DNA from: Oscillospiraceae bacterium
Lineage (GTDB): Bacteria; Bacillota; Clostridia; Oscillospirales; Oscillospiraceae
Direction of reading: 5' to 3'
Assembly: GCA_017405865.1 (NCBI GenBank)
Contig: JAFQZN010000002.1
Coordinates: forward strand, 1 to 43,536
DNA length: 43,536 nt
Part shown: positions 22,545 to 30,601 of the stretch, piece by piece
Numbering within the stretch: position 1 is the first letter of the stretch
Layout: every line of letters starts with the position of its first letter
The notes under the pieces: generated by a model
Database searches by the model: none
Seen by the model: the letters and a program-made list of their open reading frames with translations, nothing else
Told to the model about the DNA's origin: nothing
Made by a program: the position numbers and the translations under genes

Positions 22545-22573
22545 ATTATACCGCAGAACAGCCGAAGATGCAA
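22545..22573 (-). promoter_or_regulatory. Promoter of the ACT-DUF711 operon
   Basis: On minus: TTGCAT (22568-22573), 17-nt spacer, TATAAT (22545-22550), 31 nt before the ACT start. It begins 6 nt past the feoB end. Confidence 0.85.
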
Positions 22574-22578
22574 CCGGA

Positions 22579-24423
22579 CTATGCAAAAAGGTGCAAAAAC
22601 AGATTCACCGCAGCGCACAGCGCACAGCCGAACGCCGTCGGCAGCACGGCGGCGAGCAGCGTCCATTTTTTGCTTTTCGTCTCGCGGTAAGCGGTCAGAA
22701 GCGTCGTCGTACACGGCCAGTGGAAGAGGAAGAAGACGAGCGTGCAGAGCGCTTCCCTCCACGTAAAGCCCGCCGTGTCGAGCACCTGCGCCATGGCGGC
22801 GCTGCTTTCCGCACCGAGCAGGCTGCCGGAGGTCAGGATCATCATTAGGATCGGCAGCACCAGCTCGTTGGCAGGACTGCCCAGCACAAAGGCGAGCAAA
22901 ATCGCGCCGTTCATGCCGAGGATTCTGCCCGGCACGTTCAGAAATGCAGCGGCGCTTTGCAGCAGCGGCGTACCGTTCGGCGCAAGGTTGGCAAGCAGCC
23001 AGATCACAAGCCCCGCCGGCGCGGCGACGATCACCGCCCTGCCGAGAACGCAGAGCGTACGGTCGCGCACCGAACGCACCAGCACCTGCCCGATCCTCGG
23101 TGTGCGGTAGGGCGGCATCTCCAGCACAAAGGACGACGGCTCGCCGCGCAGTGCCGTGCGGTTGAGAAGCCCCGAGCCTGCAAGCGTCATCATGACCGAC
23201 AGCAGCAGGCACATTGTCAGCAGCGCTGCGCCGAGCAGCGCAGAGCCACGCGAAAAGTAGACCGAGATCAGAAAGATCAGCGCGGGAAATCTGCCGTTAC
23301 AGGGTACGAAGGCGTTGGTCAGCACCGCGATCAGCCGCTCGCGGCGCGAGTCGATGATACGGCAGCCCGTCACGCCCGCCGCGTTGCAGCCCAGACCCAT
23401 GCACAGGGTCAGAGACTGCTTGCCGCAGGCTCCCGCCCTGCGGAAGCGGTGATCCATCAAAAAGGCGACGCGCGGCAGATAACCGAAGTCCTCCAGAAGC
23501 GTGAACAGCGGAAAAAAGATCGCCATCGGCGGGAGCATGACCGCGACGACCCGCGCCGCCGTAGCGTACACGCCATCCAACAGCGCTCCCACGAGCGGCG
23601 GCGGAAGACGCAGCGCATCCGCGCCGCGCCGCAGAAGCTCGCCCAGGCGGTCAAAGCACCACTGCAGCCCCATGGAGGGGTAGTTCGCGCCCTCGATCGT
23701 CAGCCAGAACACGCCGAGCAGGAGCAGCAGCATGACCGCATAACCGCTGAAGCGGCGGAGCAGCACGCGGTCGAGGCGTTCCGTCAGAGAAGCCGTTTCC
23801 TGCTTCTCCCGACTTACGCAGCGCTGCGCGATCTGCTGCGCGCGCAGGACGAACTGCGCGGCGATCGCGTCTGAGGCTTCGTCGGTTTCTCCCCGGATGC
23901 CGCAGCCGCAGCGCTGCGGCTGCAAGGGTTCATACCCGTCGCACACTGCGCGCACACGCGCCATGAGCGTCTCCGTGCCGTCCTCCCGCAGCGCGCAGGC
24001 AGCAACGACCGGTACGCCGAGCTGCCGCTCCAGCGCCGGAATATCCACGCGGATACCGGCGCGCTCTGCCTCATCCGTCAGATTGACGCAGACGACCAGC
24101 CGCTTCGTCAGCTCCATGAGCTGCAGGGCAAGGATCAGGCTCCGCTCCAGAGAGGTCGCGTCGCAGACCGCGACCGTGCAGTCCGCCGTCCCGTCCAGAA
24201 GAAAGGCTTCCGCGACCGCCTCCTCCGGCGATCGGCTGACCAGCGAATACGCGCCCGGCAGATCGACGAGCTGATACTCCGTTCCCCGATAGCGGCAACG
24301 CCCCTGCGCCACCTCCACGGTCTTTCCCGGCCAGTTGCCCGTATGCTGATTTCTTCCCGTCAGGGCGTTGAACAGGGTGCTTTTCCCGACGTTCGGGTTG
24401 CCCGCCAGCGCGATCAGCGGCAT
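22579..24423 (-). CDS. feoB: Ferrous iron transport protein B
   Basis: A 614-residue Fe(II) transporter with a cytoplasmic G-protein domain and a polytopic membrane part. G1 is GNPNVGKST (residues 8-16), G3 VDLPGAYSL, G4 NLTDEAERAG. The membrane part starts at about residue 230; it has the FVPCNGRFPALIFL motif, whose Cys is part of the proposed ion path, and a second Gate-type half. At 614 residues it is shorter than the common 650-800, mainly because the linker after the G domain is short. The start overlaps feoA by 10 nt. No feoC is present. The last codons are followed at once by the promoter of the ACT gene. Confidence 0.94.
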   Translation of the reverse strand: MPLIALAGNPNVGKSTLFNALTGRNQHTGNWPGKTVEVAQGRCRYRGTEYQLVDLPGAYSLVSRSPEEAVAEAFLLDGTADCTVAVCDATSLERSLILALQLMELTKRLVVCVNLTDEAERAGIRVDIPALERQLGVPVVAACALREDGTETLMARVRAVCDGYEPLQPQRCGCGIRGETDEASDAIAAQFVLRAQQIAQRCVSREKQETASLTERLDRVLLRRFSGYAVMLLLLLGVFWLTIEGANYPSMGLQWCFDRLGELLRRGADALRLPPPLVGALLDGVYATAARVVAVMLPPMAIFFPLFTLLEDFGYLPRVAFLMDHRFRRAGACGKQSLTLCMGLGCNAAGVTGCRIIDSRRERLIAVLTNAFVPCNGRFPALIFLISVYFSRGSALLGAALLTMCLLLSVMMTLAGSGLLNRTALRGEPSSFVLEMPPYRTPRIGQVLVRSVRDRTLCVLGRAVIVAAPAGLVIWLLANLAPNGTPLLQSAAAFLNVPGRILGMNGAILLAFVLGSPANELVLPILMMILTSGSLLGAESSAAMAQVLDTAGFTWREALCTLVFFLFHWPCTTTLLTAYRETKSKKWTLLAAVLPTAFGCALCAAVNLFLHLFA

Positions 24424-24653
24424 GAAACCACCTCCACCGCGATCTGCCTGCCGTCCTGCCTGCGCAGCGCCAGCATCGTCCCGCGCACCAGATAGAGCAC
24501 AGGATCCCCGGCCGGGCTTTGGCGTACGCAGCGAACGCTTGTTCCCTCGATCATGCCGAAATCCAGCAGCCTGCGGCGCATCGCCCCGCGCATCTGCAAA
24601 GAGAGGATGCGGGCGCAGTCCCCCTCGCGCAGCTGATCCAACGTCGTTTCCAT
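24414..24653 (-). CDS. feoA: Ferrous iron transport protein A
   Basis: A 79-residue SH3-like protein that assists FeoB. TTLDQLREGDCARILSLQ, RRRLLDFGMIEGTSVRC and the closing strand LRRQDGRQIAVEVV are the FeoA pattern. Its last 10 nt overlap feoB. Upstream (minus) a TATAGAAT sequence could be a -10, but no good -35 and no Fur-like box were identified. Confidence 0.92.
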   Translation of the reverse strand: METTLDQLREGDCARILSLQMRGAMRRRLLDFGMIEGTSVRCVRQSPAGDPVLYLVRGTMLALRRQDGRQIAVEVVSCR

Positions 24654-24752
24654 CGCAAAGCCCCCTTCGTCAATTCATTCTATACAGCAAGGCGCGCCGT
24701 GGTGAACACTTTCACGCCTGCGAGCATAGAACGTAGAGAAGGAGGCTAATTT

Positions 24753-25808
24753 ATGGAATCTGTGTTTTTTCTCGGGGCAAGCACGCCGCGCGGCTTCGTG
24801 TCCCACTACGATTCGCTCTTCGACGAGGTGCGGTATCTGACGGTCATCAAGGGCGGCCCGGGCTGCGGGAAATCGACCTTGATGCGCGCCATCGGGCGAG
24901 CAGCGCAGGAGTGCGGTATGGACATCTCTTATATTCTCTGCTCCTCCGACCCCGACTCTCTGGACGGGGTCATTCTGCCGCAGCTCGGTGCGGCATGGGT
25001 GGACGGCACCGCGCCGCACGTTTTAGAGCCGCGTCTGTGCGGCGGCAGCATGAACTATCTCAATCTCGGCGAATGCTATGACAGCGCTGCCATGCGGGAA
25101 AAGGAGGACGAGATCCTGCGCGTGCAGCGCAAAAACGCCGCGTACTATCCGCACGTGACGGCGTGCCTCGCCTCCGCTGACGCGCTGCGCGGCAGCATGC
25201 GCCTCACCATCGGCACACCCGCCCATCGGGAGGAAATGGCGGCGATCGCGGAGTGCATTGCGATCTCGTCGCTTCCGCCCGTCAGCGATCCGCAGGAGGG
25301 TTTCGTCAGGCGGTTTTTAAGCGCAGTCACGCCGAAGGGACTGCACTTTTGTCAGGGTACGCCCGCCGCGCTTTGCAGCCGCGTCTACGTCCTGCGCGAC
25401 GACTACGGTCTTGCGCCGCTGCTGCTCGAAGTGCTGCAAGCACGGGCGCAGGCGCTCGGGCACGCCTGTATCGCCTGCTATTCTCCCCTGCTGCCGGACG
25501 TTCAGCCTTCGCATTTGCTGATCCCCTCGGCGGATACCGCAGTCGTCAGTGAAAGCGCGCTGCTTCCCTATAACGCGCCGTGCTTCTGCCGGATCGACCT
25601 GAACTCCACGCTCCCGCCGAAGGTGCGCGCGTCCATGGACTTTTACCTCAAAGCCGTGTCCGCACTGCTCGATCAGGCGGTCGCGCAGCTTCGCGCGGCA
25701 AAACGGCAGCACGACCGTCTGGAGGCGCTGTGCAAGCCGTTCGTCGACTTTTCGGCAGTCAACCGGCGCACGAAAAAGACGATCCGGGAGATTTTCGGGG
25801 AGAATTAA
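24753..25808 (+). CDS. P-loop ATPase of the PRK06851 type
   Basis: A 351-residue protein with a Walker A motif at the N-terminus (VIKGGPGCGKSTLMRAIG, about residues 30-47) and the sequence FLGASTPRGFVSHYDSL at the start, typical of a Firmicutes family filed as PRK06851, whose role is unknown. A normal Walker B is not obvious. A second basic patch and a conserved C-terminus (FVDFSAVNRRTKKTIREIF) follow. Relatives usually carry two similar P-loop-like halves; only the first is clear here. AAGGAGGCTAATTT precedes the ATG. It is divergent from feoA and is transcribed toward the PII-like/antiporter pair, which has its own promoter. Confidence 0.75.
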   Translation: MESVFFLGASTPRGFVSHYDSLFDEVRYLTVIKGGPGCGKSTLMRAIGRAAQECGMDISYILCSSDPDSLDGVILPQLGAAWVDGTAPHVLEPRLCGGSMNYLNLGECYDSAAMREKEDEILRVQRKNAAYYPHVTACLASADALRGSMRLTIGTPAHREEMAAIAECIAISSLPPVSDPQEGFVRRFLSAVTPKGLHFCQGTPAALCSRVYVLRDDYGLAPLLLEVLQARAQALGHACIACYSPLLPDVQPSHLLIPSADTAVVSESALLPYNAPCFCRIDLNSTLPPKVRASMDFYLKAVSALLDQAVAQLRAAKRQHDRLEALCKPFVDFSAVNRRTKKTIREIFGEN

Positions 25809-25821
25809 GCGGTTTTTGCTG

Positions 25822-25850
25822 TTGAATTTTCCGCCGTTTGGTGGTAATAT
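25822..25850 (+). promoter_or_regulatory. Promoter of the PII-like/antiporter operon
   Basis: TTGAAT (25822-25827), 17-nt spacer, TAATAT (25845-25850), 30 nt before the start codon. Confidence 0.8.
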
Positions 25851-25880
25851 AGCAGCGCAAAACCACAGGAGGTGCAAAAG

Positions 25881-26222
25881 ATGAAATTCCTGATCATTAT
25901 TCTGAACAAGGTCGAATGTCTGGATAAGATCCTGACGCAATTCGGCAAACATCATATCCCCGGCGCGACCATCCTCGACAGCAAGGGCATGGCGCAGTCG
26001 CTGGAGGGGCATGACGAGCTGCGCTTCATGGCGTCGCTGCGTCTGCTGATGAATCCGGCGCACAAGGAGAACAAGACGATCCTCATGGTTCTTCCGGAGG
26101 AAAAGATCGCCACGGTCAGCCGCATCGTCAACGAGGTCACCGGCGGGCTGGATCAGCCCGACACCGGCATCCTGTTCACCGTCCCCGTTGACTACGTGGA
26201 GGGAATGGAGAAGCACGCATGA
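25881..26222 (+). CDS. PII-like signalling protein
   Basis: A 113-residue protein with the ferredoxin-like PII pattern: KFLIIILNKVECLDKILTQF (beta1-alpha1), HIPGATILDSKGMAQS (beta2 and start of a T-loop-like stretch), then a second beta-alpha-beta ending FTVPVDYVEGM. The canonical Tyr51 uridylylation motif of GlnB is not seen, so this is a PII-like rather than nitrogen-PII protein. Its stop codon overlaps the start of a cation:proton antiporter (ATGA), so it most likely gates that transporter in response to a small ligand such as a nucleotide; this is inference from position. ATG follows AGGAGGTGCAAAAG. Confidence 0.75.
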   Translation: MKFLIIILNKVECLDKILTQFGKHHIPGATILDSKGMAQSLEGHDELRFMASLRLLMNPAHKENKTILMVLPEEKIATVSRIVNEVTGGLDQPDTGILFTVPVDYVEGMEKHA

Positions 26223-27415
26223 CACTCAACACGCTCATTGATCTGGGCCTTATGATCTTCGCAGGCATGTTCTGCGGGCGCATGGCAAAGCACCTGCACC
26301 TGCCGAATGTCACGGGCTACCTGATCGCAGGTCTGCTGATCGGGCCGAATCTGACCCATCTGATCTTCGGCGCAGACTCGTTCAGTCTGCTGTCGGACGA
26401 TTTTCTGGAGTCGATCTCCATTATCTCCGACGTTGCCCTCGGCTTTATCGCCTTCTCAATCGGCAACGAATTCAAAATGAGCTACTTCAAGCGCGTCGGC
26501 GCAGCGCCGATCGTGATCGCATGTCTGGAATCCCTGTTCGCCGTGCTGTTCGTGGTCGCTGGACTGCTGATTGCAGGACAAAAGGTCGCCTTCTCCCTCG
26601 TGCTTGCCGCCATCGCCGCCGCGACCGCGCCCGCTGCGACCATCATGGTCATCAAGCAGTACCGCGCGAAGGGTCCCGTCACGGAATCTCTCCTGTCCGT
26701 CGTCGCCATTGACGACGCGACCGCGCTGATCCTGTTTTCCCTCTCCGTCGCGATCGCGCAGGCGATCTCCGACAGCAGCGCCTCTCTCGGCGCGTCTCTG
26801 CTCTCCCCCTTGAAGGAGATCGGCGGAGCGCTGGCCGTCGGCGCGGTGATGGGCTTCATTTTCCTGATCCCGCTGCGCTTTTTCAAGAAGCAGGGCAACC
26901 GCCTGTCTCTGATCTGCGGCTTCATCTTCGCAGGGCTCGGCATAGCGAAGTGGCTCGGGCTTTCCAACCTGCTTCTGTGCATGTCGATGGGCGCGGTGAT
27001 CGCGAACTTCTCTTCCGACGTCAATCAGCTCATGGACATCTGCGACAGCGTCACGCCGCCGATCTTCATGCTCTTCTTCGTCGCCTCCGGCGCAGACCTC
27101 CGGCTGGACGTTCTGCCGACCGTCGGCGTCATCGGCGCGATCTACATCGTCCTGCGCGTGGTCGGCAAGATCGTCGGCGCAGGCGTCGGCGCAGCGCTGT
27201 GCAAGTGCGACCGCACCGTGAAGAAGTTTCTCGGCCCGTGCCTCCTGCCGCAGGCTGGCGTTGCCATCGGCCTGTCGCTGGCTGCGGGCGAGGTCGTGCC
27301 GGACTTTGCGCCGCAGATCCGCGCCGTCATCCTCTGCGGCACACTGATCTACGAGCTGATCGGTCCCGCCGTGACCAAGTTCTCCCTGAAAAAAGCGGGA
27401 GAGATCACGGAATGA
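26219..27415 (+). CDS. CPA2-type cation:proton antiporter
   Basis: A 398-residue integral membrane protein with about 12 hydrophobic segments, of the Na+/H+ exchanger (KefB/NapA-like) superfamily. GYLIAGLLIGP near the N-terminus and the paired-aspartate motif VVAIDDATALILFSL (about residue 160), where the two Asp bind the ion, are typical. There is no cytoplasmic TrkA-N domain, so regulation may come from the PII-like protein encoded in front of it with a 4-nt overlap. Whether it carries Na+ or K+ cannot be decided. Confidence 0.88.
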   Translation: MTLNTLIDLGLMIFAGMFCGRMAKHLHLPNVTGYLIAGLLIGPNLTHLIFGADSFSLLSDDFLESISIISDVALGFIAFSIGNEFKMSYFKRVGAAPIVIACLESLFAVLFVVAGLLIAGQKVAFSLVLAAIAAATAPAATIMVIKQYRAKGPVTESLLSVVAIDDATALILFSLSVAIAQAISDSSASLGASLLSPLKEIGGALAVGAVMGFIFLIPLRFFKKQGNRLSLICGFIFAGLGIAKWLGLSNLLLCMSMGAVIANFSSDVNQLMDICDSVTPPIFMLFFVASGADLRLDVLPTVGVIGAIYIVLRVVGKIVGAGVGAALCKCDRTVKKFLGPCLLPQAGVAIGLSLAAGEVVPDFAPQIRAVILCGTLIYELIGPAVTKFSLKKAGEITE

Positions 27416-27425
27416 TACATACAAG

Positions 27426-27459
27426 CAGCAGGCGCTCACGAGCCCGTGAGCGCCTGCTG
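27426..27459. terminator. Bidirectional terminator between antiporter and upp
   Basis: A perfect 15-bp stem, CAGCAGGCGCTCACG (27426-27440) with 27445-27459, around an AGCC loop. It lies between the convergent antiporter and upp stop codons, with AT-rich sequence on both sides but no long T-run. Confidence 0.75.
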
Positions 27460-27469
27460 TGTATTATCC

Positions 27470-28102
27470 TTATTTTGTGCCGAAGATGCGGTCGCCGCAG
27501 TCGCCAAGACCGGGAACGATATAGGCGTTTTCGTTCAGGCATTCGTCGACCGCCGTGACGTAGATCTCGATGTCGGGATGTGCCTCGGTGACGGCCTTCA
27601 GGCCCTCCGGCGCGGCGATAATGTTCATCAGCGTGATGGCCTTGCAGCCGTATTCGTTCTTCAGTACGTCGATCGCCGCAACGACCGTGCCGCCCGTGGC
27701 AAGCATCGGATCGACGACGAAGACCTGACGCTCTGAAATGTCCGGCGGCATCTTGCAGTAATACTTCACCGGCTCGTGCGTCTCCGGGTCGCGGAACATG
27801 CCGATGTGGCCGATCTTTGCAGACGGCATCAGGGCGATCATGGAATCGACCATGCCGAGACCGGCACGGAGGATCGGCACGATGGCGAGCTTCTTGCCTG
27901 CCAGCACCTTGAACTTTGCCGTGGTGATCGGGGTTTCGATCTCGACCTCCTCCGTGGGAAGATCGCGCGTCGCCTCGTAGCACATCAGCGCGGCGATCTC
28001 GCCGACTGCTTCACGGAATTCCTTGACGCCGGTGTTTTTGTCGCGCAGGATCGACAGCTTGTGCTGCAGCAGGGGGTGGTTCAGAACATGCACTTTGCCC
28101 AT
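27470..28102 (-). CDS. upp: Uracil phosphoribosyltransferase
   Basis: A 210-residue salvage enzyme forming UMP from uracil and PRPP. The PRPP-binding loop is [17 protein letters not shown] (about residues 128-144). [11 protein letters not shown] and the uracil-binding C-terminal [12 protein letters not shown] are family signatures. The ATG at 28102 is preferred over 28108 because AAAGGAG lies 7 nt upstream of it. It starts 2 nt after tsaB and so is the last gene of the tsaE-tsaB-upp unit. Confidence 0.95.
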   Translation of the reverse strand: MGKVHVLNHPLLQHKLSILRDKNTGVKEFREAVGEIAALMCYEATRDLPTEEVEIETPITTAKFKVLAGKKLAIVPILRAGLGMVDSMIALMPSAKIGHIGMFRDPETHEPVKYYCKMPPDISERQVFVVDPMLATGGTVVAAIDVLKNEYGCKAITLMNIIAAPEGLKAVTEAHPDIEIYVTAVDECLNENAYIVPGLGDCGDRIFGTK

Positions 28103-28104
28103 TC

Positions 28105-28815
28105 TCATTCTCCTTTACGTTGCAGACGCTCGTTTCGTTCCCGCTCTGCCTGCGAAAGCCGCAGATAGTTCGGTTCCAGCGCCGCGCCGTCGAAGCTCTC
28201 TCCCGTCAGGAGCAGCTTTCTCGCGCAGATCGCTACGCCCGAGGCGCGCTGCATTACACTTTGCTCCGGCGCAAGCATGCAGCCGGAAACCTTCTCGCTG
28301 AATGTATTATAACACAACTGTGCGCCGTCTCCAACCATTATTTTTAACTTTTCGTACTTTTTCAGCTCCTGCTCCAATTCTTCCAGCGAAATCGCCCGAT
28401 CCTCGCTCAAGCGGGTCAGGCATCCTGCCTCGCAGGAGAAGAGCGCGTTATAGACCTGCTCGCGCCGCGCGTCCATTGCGCAGCAGAGGATCCCGTCGAA
28501 GAGCGCAGCCTGCTGCGCCATGGCCTCGAGCGTCGAAACGCCGACGCAGGGAAGCTCCCTGCCCCAGGCAAAGCCCTTTGCCGCCGCAACGCCGATGCGG
28601 ACGCCGGTGAAGCTGCCCGGTCCTGCCGCACAGGCGACCGCCGTAACGTCCGCAGGCGTCAGAGCGCAGTTGTCCAGCAGCTCCTGCGCCATCTGCAGCA
28701 GGGTGCGGCTGTGGGTCTGTCCGCAGTTGAGATAGTACTCTCCGAGCAAGCGGTCGTCCTCCAGCAGGGCGACGGACGCCGCCTTGGCAGAGGTTTCAAA
28801 TGCCAGAATCCGCAT
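28105..28815 (-). CDS. tsaB: tRNA threonylcarbamoyladenosine biosynthesis protein TsaB
   Basis: A 236-residue ASKHA-fold protein that pairs with TsaD in t6A37 formation. [17 protein letters not shown] and [16 protein letters not shown] (about residues 60-75) are diagnostic. The start at 28815 has GGGAGGCGAGGAAT upstream and lies inside the end of tsaE, a 20-nt overlap. The final third is variable, as in other Firmicutes. TsaD is not in the window. Confidence 0.94.
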   Translation of the reverse strand: MRILAFETSAKAASVALLEDDRLLGEYYLNCGQTHSRTLLQMAQELLDNCALTPADVTAVACAAGPGSFTGVRIGVAAAKGFAWGRELPCVGVSTLEAMAQQAALFDGILCCAMDARREQVYNALFSCEAGCLTRLSEDRAISLEELEQELKKYEKLKIMVGDGAQLCYNTFSEKVSGCMLAPEQSVMQRASGVAICARKLLLTGESFDGAALEPNYLRLSQAERERNERLQRKGE

Positions 28816-29233
28816 ATTCCTCGCCTCCCTCGATCGTGATCTTCCTTTCCTCATCGGAAAGCCGGTCGATCCGGACGGTGATCGCGTCCTGTATCGCAGC
28901 GCGGACGTTTTCGCTCCATTCGACGGCGCAGACGCCGCCGCGCAGCAGATAATCCTCCCAGCCGATGTCGAACAGGTCGTCCTCGGATTCCAGACGGTAC
29001 ATATCAAAATGGAACAGCGGCAGTCTGCCGCCCGTATACTCGTTTACGATCGTGTAGGTCGGGCTGGTGACGCGCATCGGGATGTCCAGCCCCCGCGCAA
29101 GTCCGCGCGTGAACGCCGTTTTCCCCGCGCCGAGCCCGCCCAGAAAAGCGATGACCTCTCCGCCACGCAGGCGCTTGCCCAGCCGTTCACCGAGCTGCTC
29201 GGTTTCCTCCGGAGATCTTGTGATGAATTGCAT
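28796..29233 (-). CDS. tsaE: tRNA threonylcarbamoyladenosine biosynthesis ATPase TsaE
   Basis: A 145-residue P-loop ATPase that drives the TsaB-TsaD complex. Walker A is FLGGLGAGKTAFTRGLARGL (about residues 30-49). SPTYTIVNEYTGGRLPLFHFDMYRL and the VCAVEWSENV stretch are family signatures. AAAGGATGTGAAAGCGG precedes the ATG, and a strong promoter lies 24-52 nt upstream. First gene of the tsaE-tsaB-upp unit. Confidence 0.94.
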   Translation of the reverse strand: MQFITRSPEETEQLGERLGKRLRGGEVIAFLGGLGAGKTAFTRGLARGLDIPMRVTSPTYTIVNEYTGGRLPLFHFDMYRLESEDDLFDIGWEDYLLRGGVCAVEWSENVRAAIQDAITVRIDRLSDEERKITIEGGEEYADSGI

Positions 29234-29256
29234 CCGCTTTCACATCCTTTTGTGGG

Positions 29257-29285
29257 ATTATACCATAGAACGCCGAATATTGCAA
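29257..29285 (-). promoter_or_regulatory. Promoter of tsaE-tsaB-upp
   Basis: On minus: TTGCAA (29280-29285), 17-nt spacer, TATAAT (29257-29262). It lies back to back with the rodA promoter, the two -35 boxes being 7 nt apart. Confidence 0.85.
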
Positions 29286-29292
29286 AAGCAAC

Positions 29293-29321
29293 TTTACAGA
29301 TTTGACTTTTCATGCTAAAAT
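29293..29321 (+). promoter_or_regulatory. Promoter of rodA
   Basis: TTTACA (29293-29298), 17-nt spacer, TAAAAT (29316-29321), 34 nt before the TTG start. Confidence 0.7.
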
Positions 29322-29354
29322 ATATAGCTGAAATAAGACGAAGGAGGTGAGCGC

Positions 29355-30503
29355 TTGGGAAAACTGTTTCGCAGAATGAAGAACGTCACGAAAAAGGGCG
29401 ACATGATCCTGCTGGCTCTGTGCGTCACTGCGACCCTGTTCGGGCTTGTCATGATCTACGCCGCAACGGCGACTGCGGACAACAGCCGTTATATCATCAT
29501 CCAGTCTGCCTGTCTGATTGTCGGCGTCGGCATTTACCTGGCACTGACCGCCTTTGACATCGACATCCTCGCCGGGCAGCGGACGCTGCTGTTCCTGTTC
29601 AACGCGTTCTTTATCGGCCTGCTGCTCATCTTCGGCGTGGAAGTCAACGGCAACCGCTCCTGGCTGCATTTCTTCTTCCTGCCCTTCAACATCCAGCCCG
29701 CCGAGGTCTGCAAGATCACCTACGTGATCATTCTGGCGCGCACGTTGAGCGTCAATCAGACCCGTACCTCCTCCATCAAATGCGTCGGTCAGCTCGTCTT
29801 CCACATGCTCTTTATCGTCGGCTGGTACGTCTTCATTTCCAGCGACACCGGCGTTTCTCTGATCTTTATCTTCACCTTCCTCATTATGGCGTACGTCGGC
29901 GGCGTCAACGGTCTGTGGTTCCTCGCCGGCGGCGGCGCGATCGCAGTCGCAGCCCCCTTCCTCTGGACGAACATCATGCGGCAGGATCAGCGCAACCGTA
30001 TCCTCGCGCTGTATGACAACACGATCGACCCGAACGGTCTGGACACCATGTGGCAGACCAACCAGAACCTCAAAACCCTGCGCAACGGCGGTCTGTCCGG
30101 TCAGGGTCTGTTCAACGGCATGATGACCAACAGCGGCGCGATCCCCGCGCGCCACACCGACTCGATCTTCTCCACCATCGGTGAGCAGCTCGGCATGATC
30201 GGCTGCCTTGCCGTGCTGATCCTTCTGTTTGCGATCGTCGCCCGCGTCATCTATGTGGGCGTCAAAACACCGGACTATCAGAACCGGCTGATCTGCATGG
30301 GCATTGCCGCAATGTTTCTCTTCCAGATCATCATCAACGTCGGCGTCTGTCTGGGACTGCTGCCCGTCATCGGTCTGGCGCTCCCCTTCTTCAGCTACGG
30401 AGGCAGCTCGATCATCACCTCATTTATCGCAATGGGCATCGTATCCGGAATCAAAATGCGGCCTGCGCCGGATCCGGGCGCCCATTATATCCGACCATAC
30501 TGA
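29355..30503 (+). CDS. rodA: SEDS peptidoglycan polymerase RodA
   Basis: A 382-residue, about ten-segment membrane protein of the FtsW/RodA/SpoVE family, polymerising lipid II with a class B PBP during elongation. NGNRSWLHFFFLPFNIQPAEVCKI contains the conserved (G)ARRWI..-like and Q(P)SE/AE motifs; IPARHTDSIFSTIGEQLGMIG and the final LPVIGLALPFFSYGGSSII are diagnostic. RodA is favoured over FtsW by the IPARHTDSIF form and by the lack of division genes nearby, but SpoVE cannot be excluded. The start is TTG, with AAGGAGGTGAGCGC upstream. Confidence 0.88.
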   Translation: MGKLFRRMKNVTKKGDMILLALCVTATLFGLVMIYAATATADNSRYIIIQSACLIVGVGIYLALTAFDIDILAGQRTLLFLFNAFFIGLLLIFGVEVNGNRSWLHFFFLPFNIQPAEVCKITYVIILARTLSVNQTRTSSIKCVGQLVFHMLFIVGWYVFISSDTGVSLIFIFTFLIMAYVGGVNGLWFLAGGGAIAVAAPFLWTNIMRQDQRNRILALYDNTIDPNGLDTMWQTNQNLKTLRNGGLSGQGLFNGMMTNSGAIPARHTDSIFSTIGEQLGMIGCLAVLILLFAIVARVIYVGVKTPDYQNRLICMGIAAMFLFQIIINVGVCLGLLPVIGLALPFFSYGGSSIITSFIAMGIVSGIKMRPAPDPGAHYIRPY

Positions 30504-30510
30504 AGCCTTG

Positions 30511-30541
30511 ATCCCGCTGCGGCAAGCAGCGGGATTTTTTT
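30511..30541 (+). terminator. Terminator of rodA
   Basis: ATCCCGCTGC (30511-30520) pairs with GCAGCGGGAT (30526-30535), loop GGCAA, followed by seven T. Confidence 0.93.
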
Positions 30542-30601
30542 GCATATTTTGAAATTTTCGGTTCATCCTATGAGCGTAGCAAATAACAGGAGGAAACCGA
30601 T

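Noticed and set aside
24653-24752. Fur box between feoA and the ATPase gene
   Set aside because: I looked for a GATAATGATTATC-type palindrome in the 99-nt gap and found none convincing.
25881-26222. Nitrogen regulator GlnB/GlnK
   Set aside because: The Tyr51 modification motif is not recognisable and the partner gene is an antiporter, not amtB or glnA.
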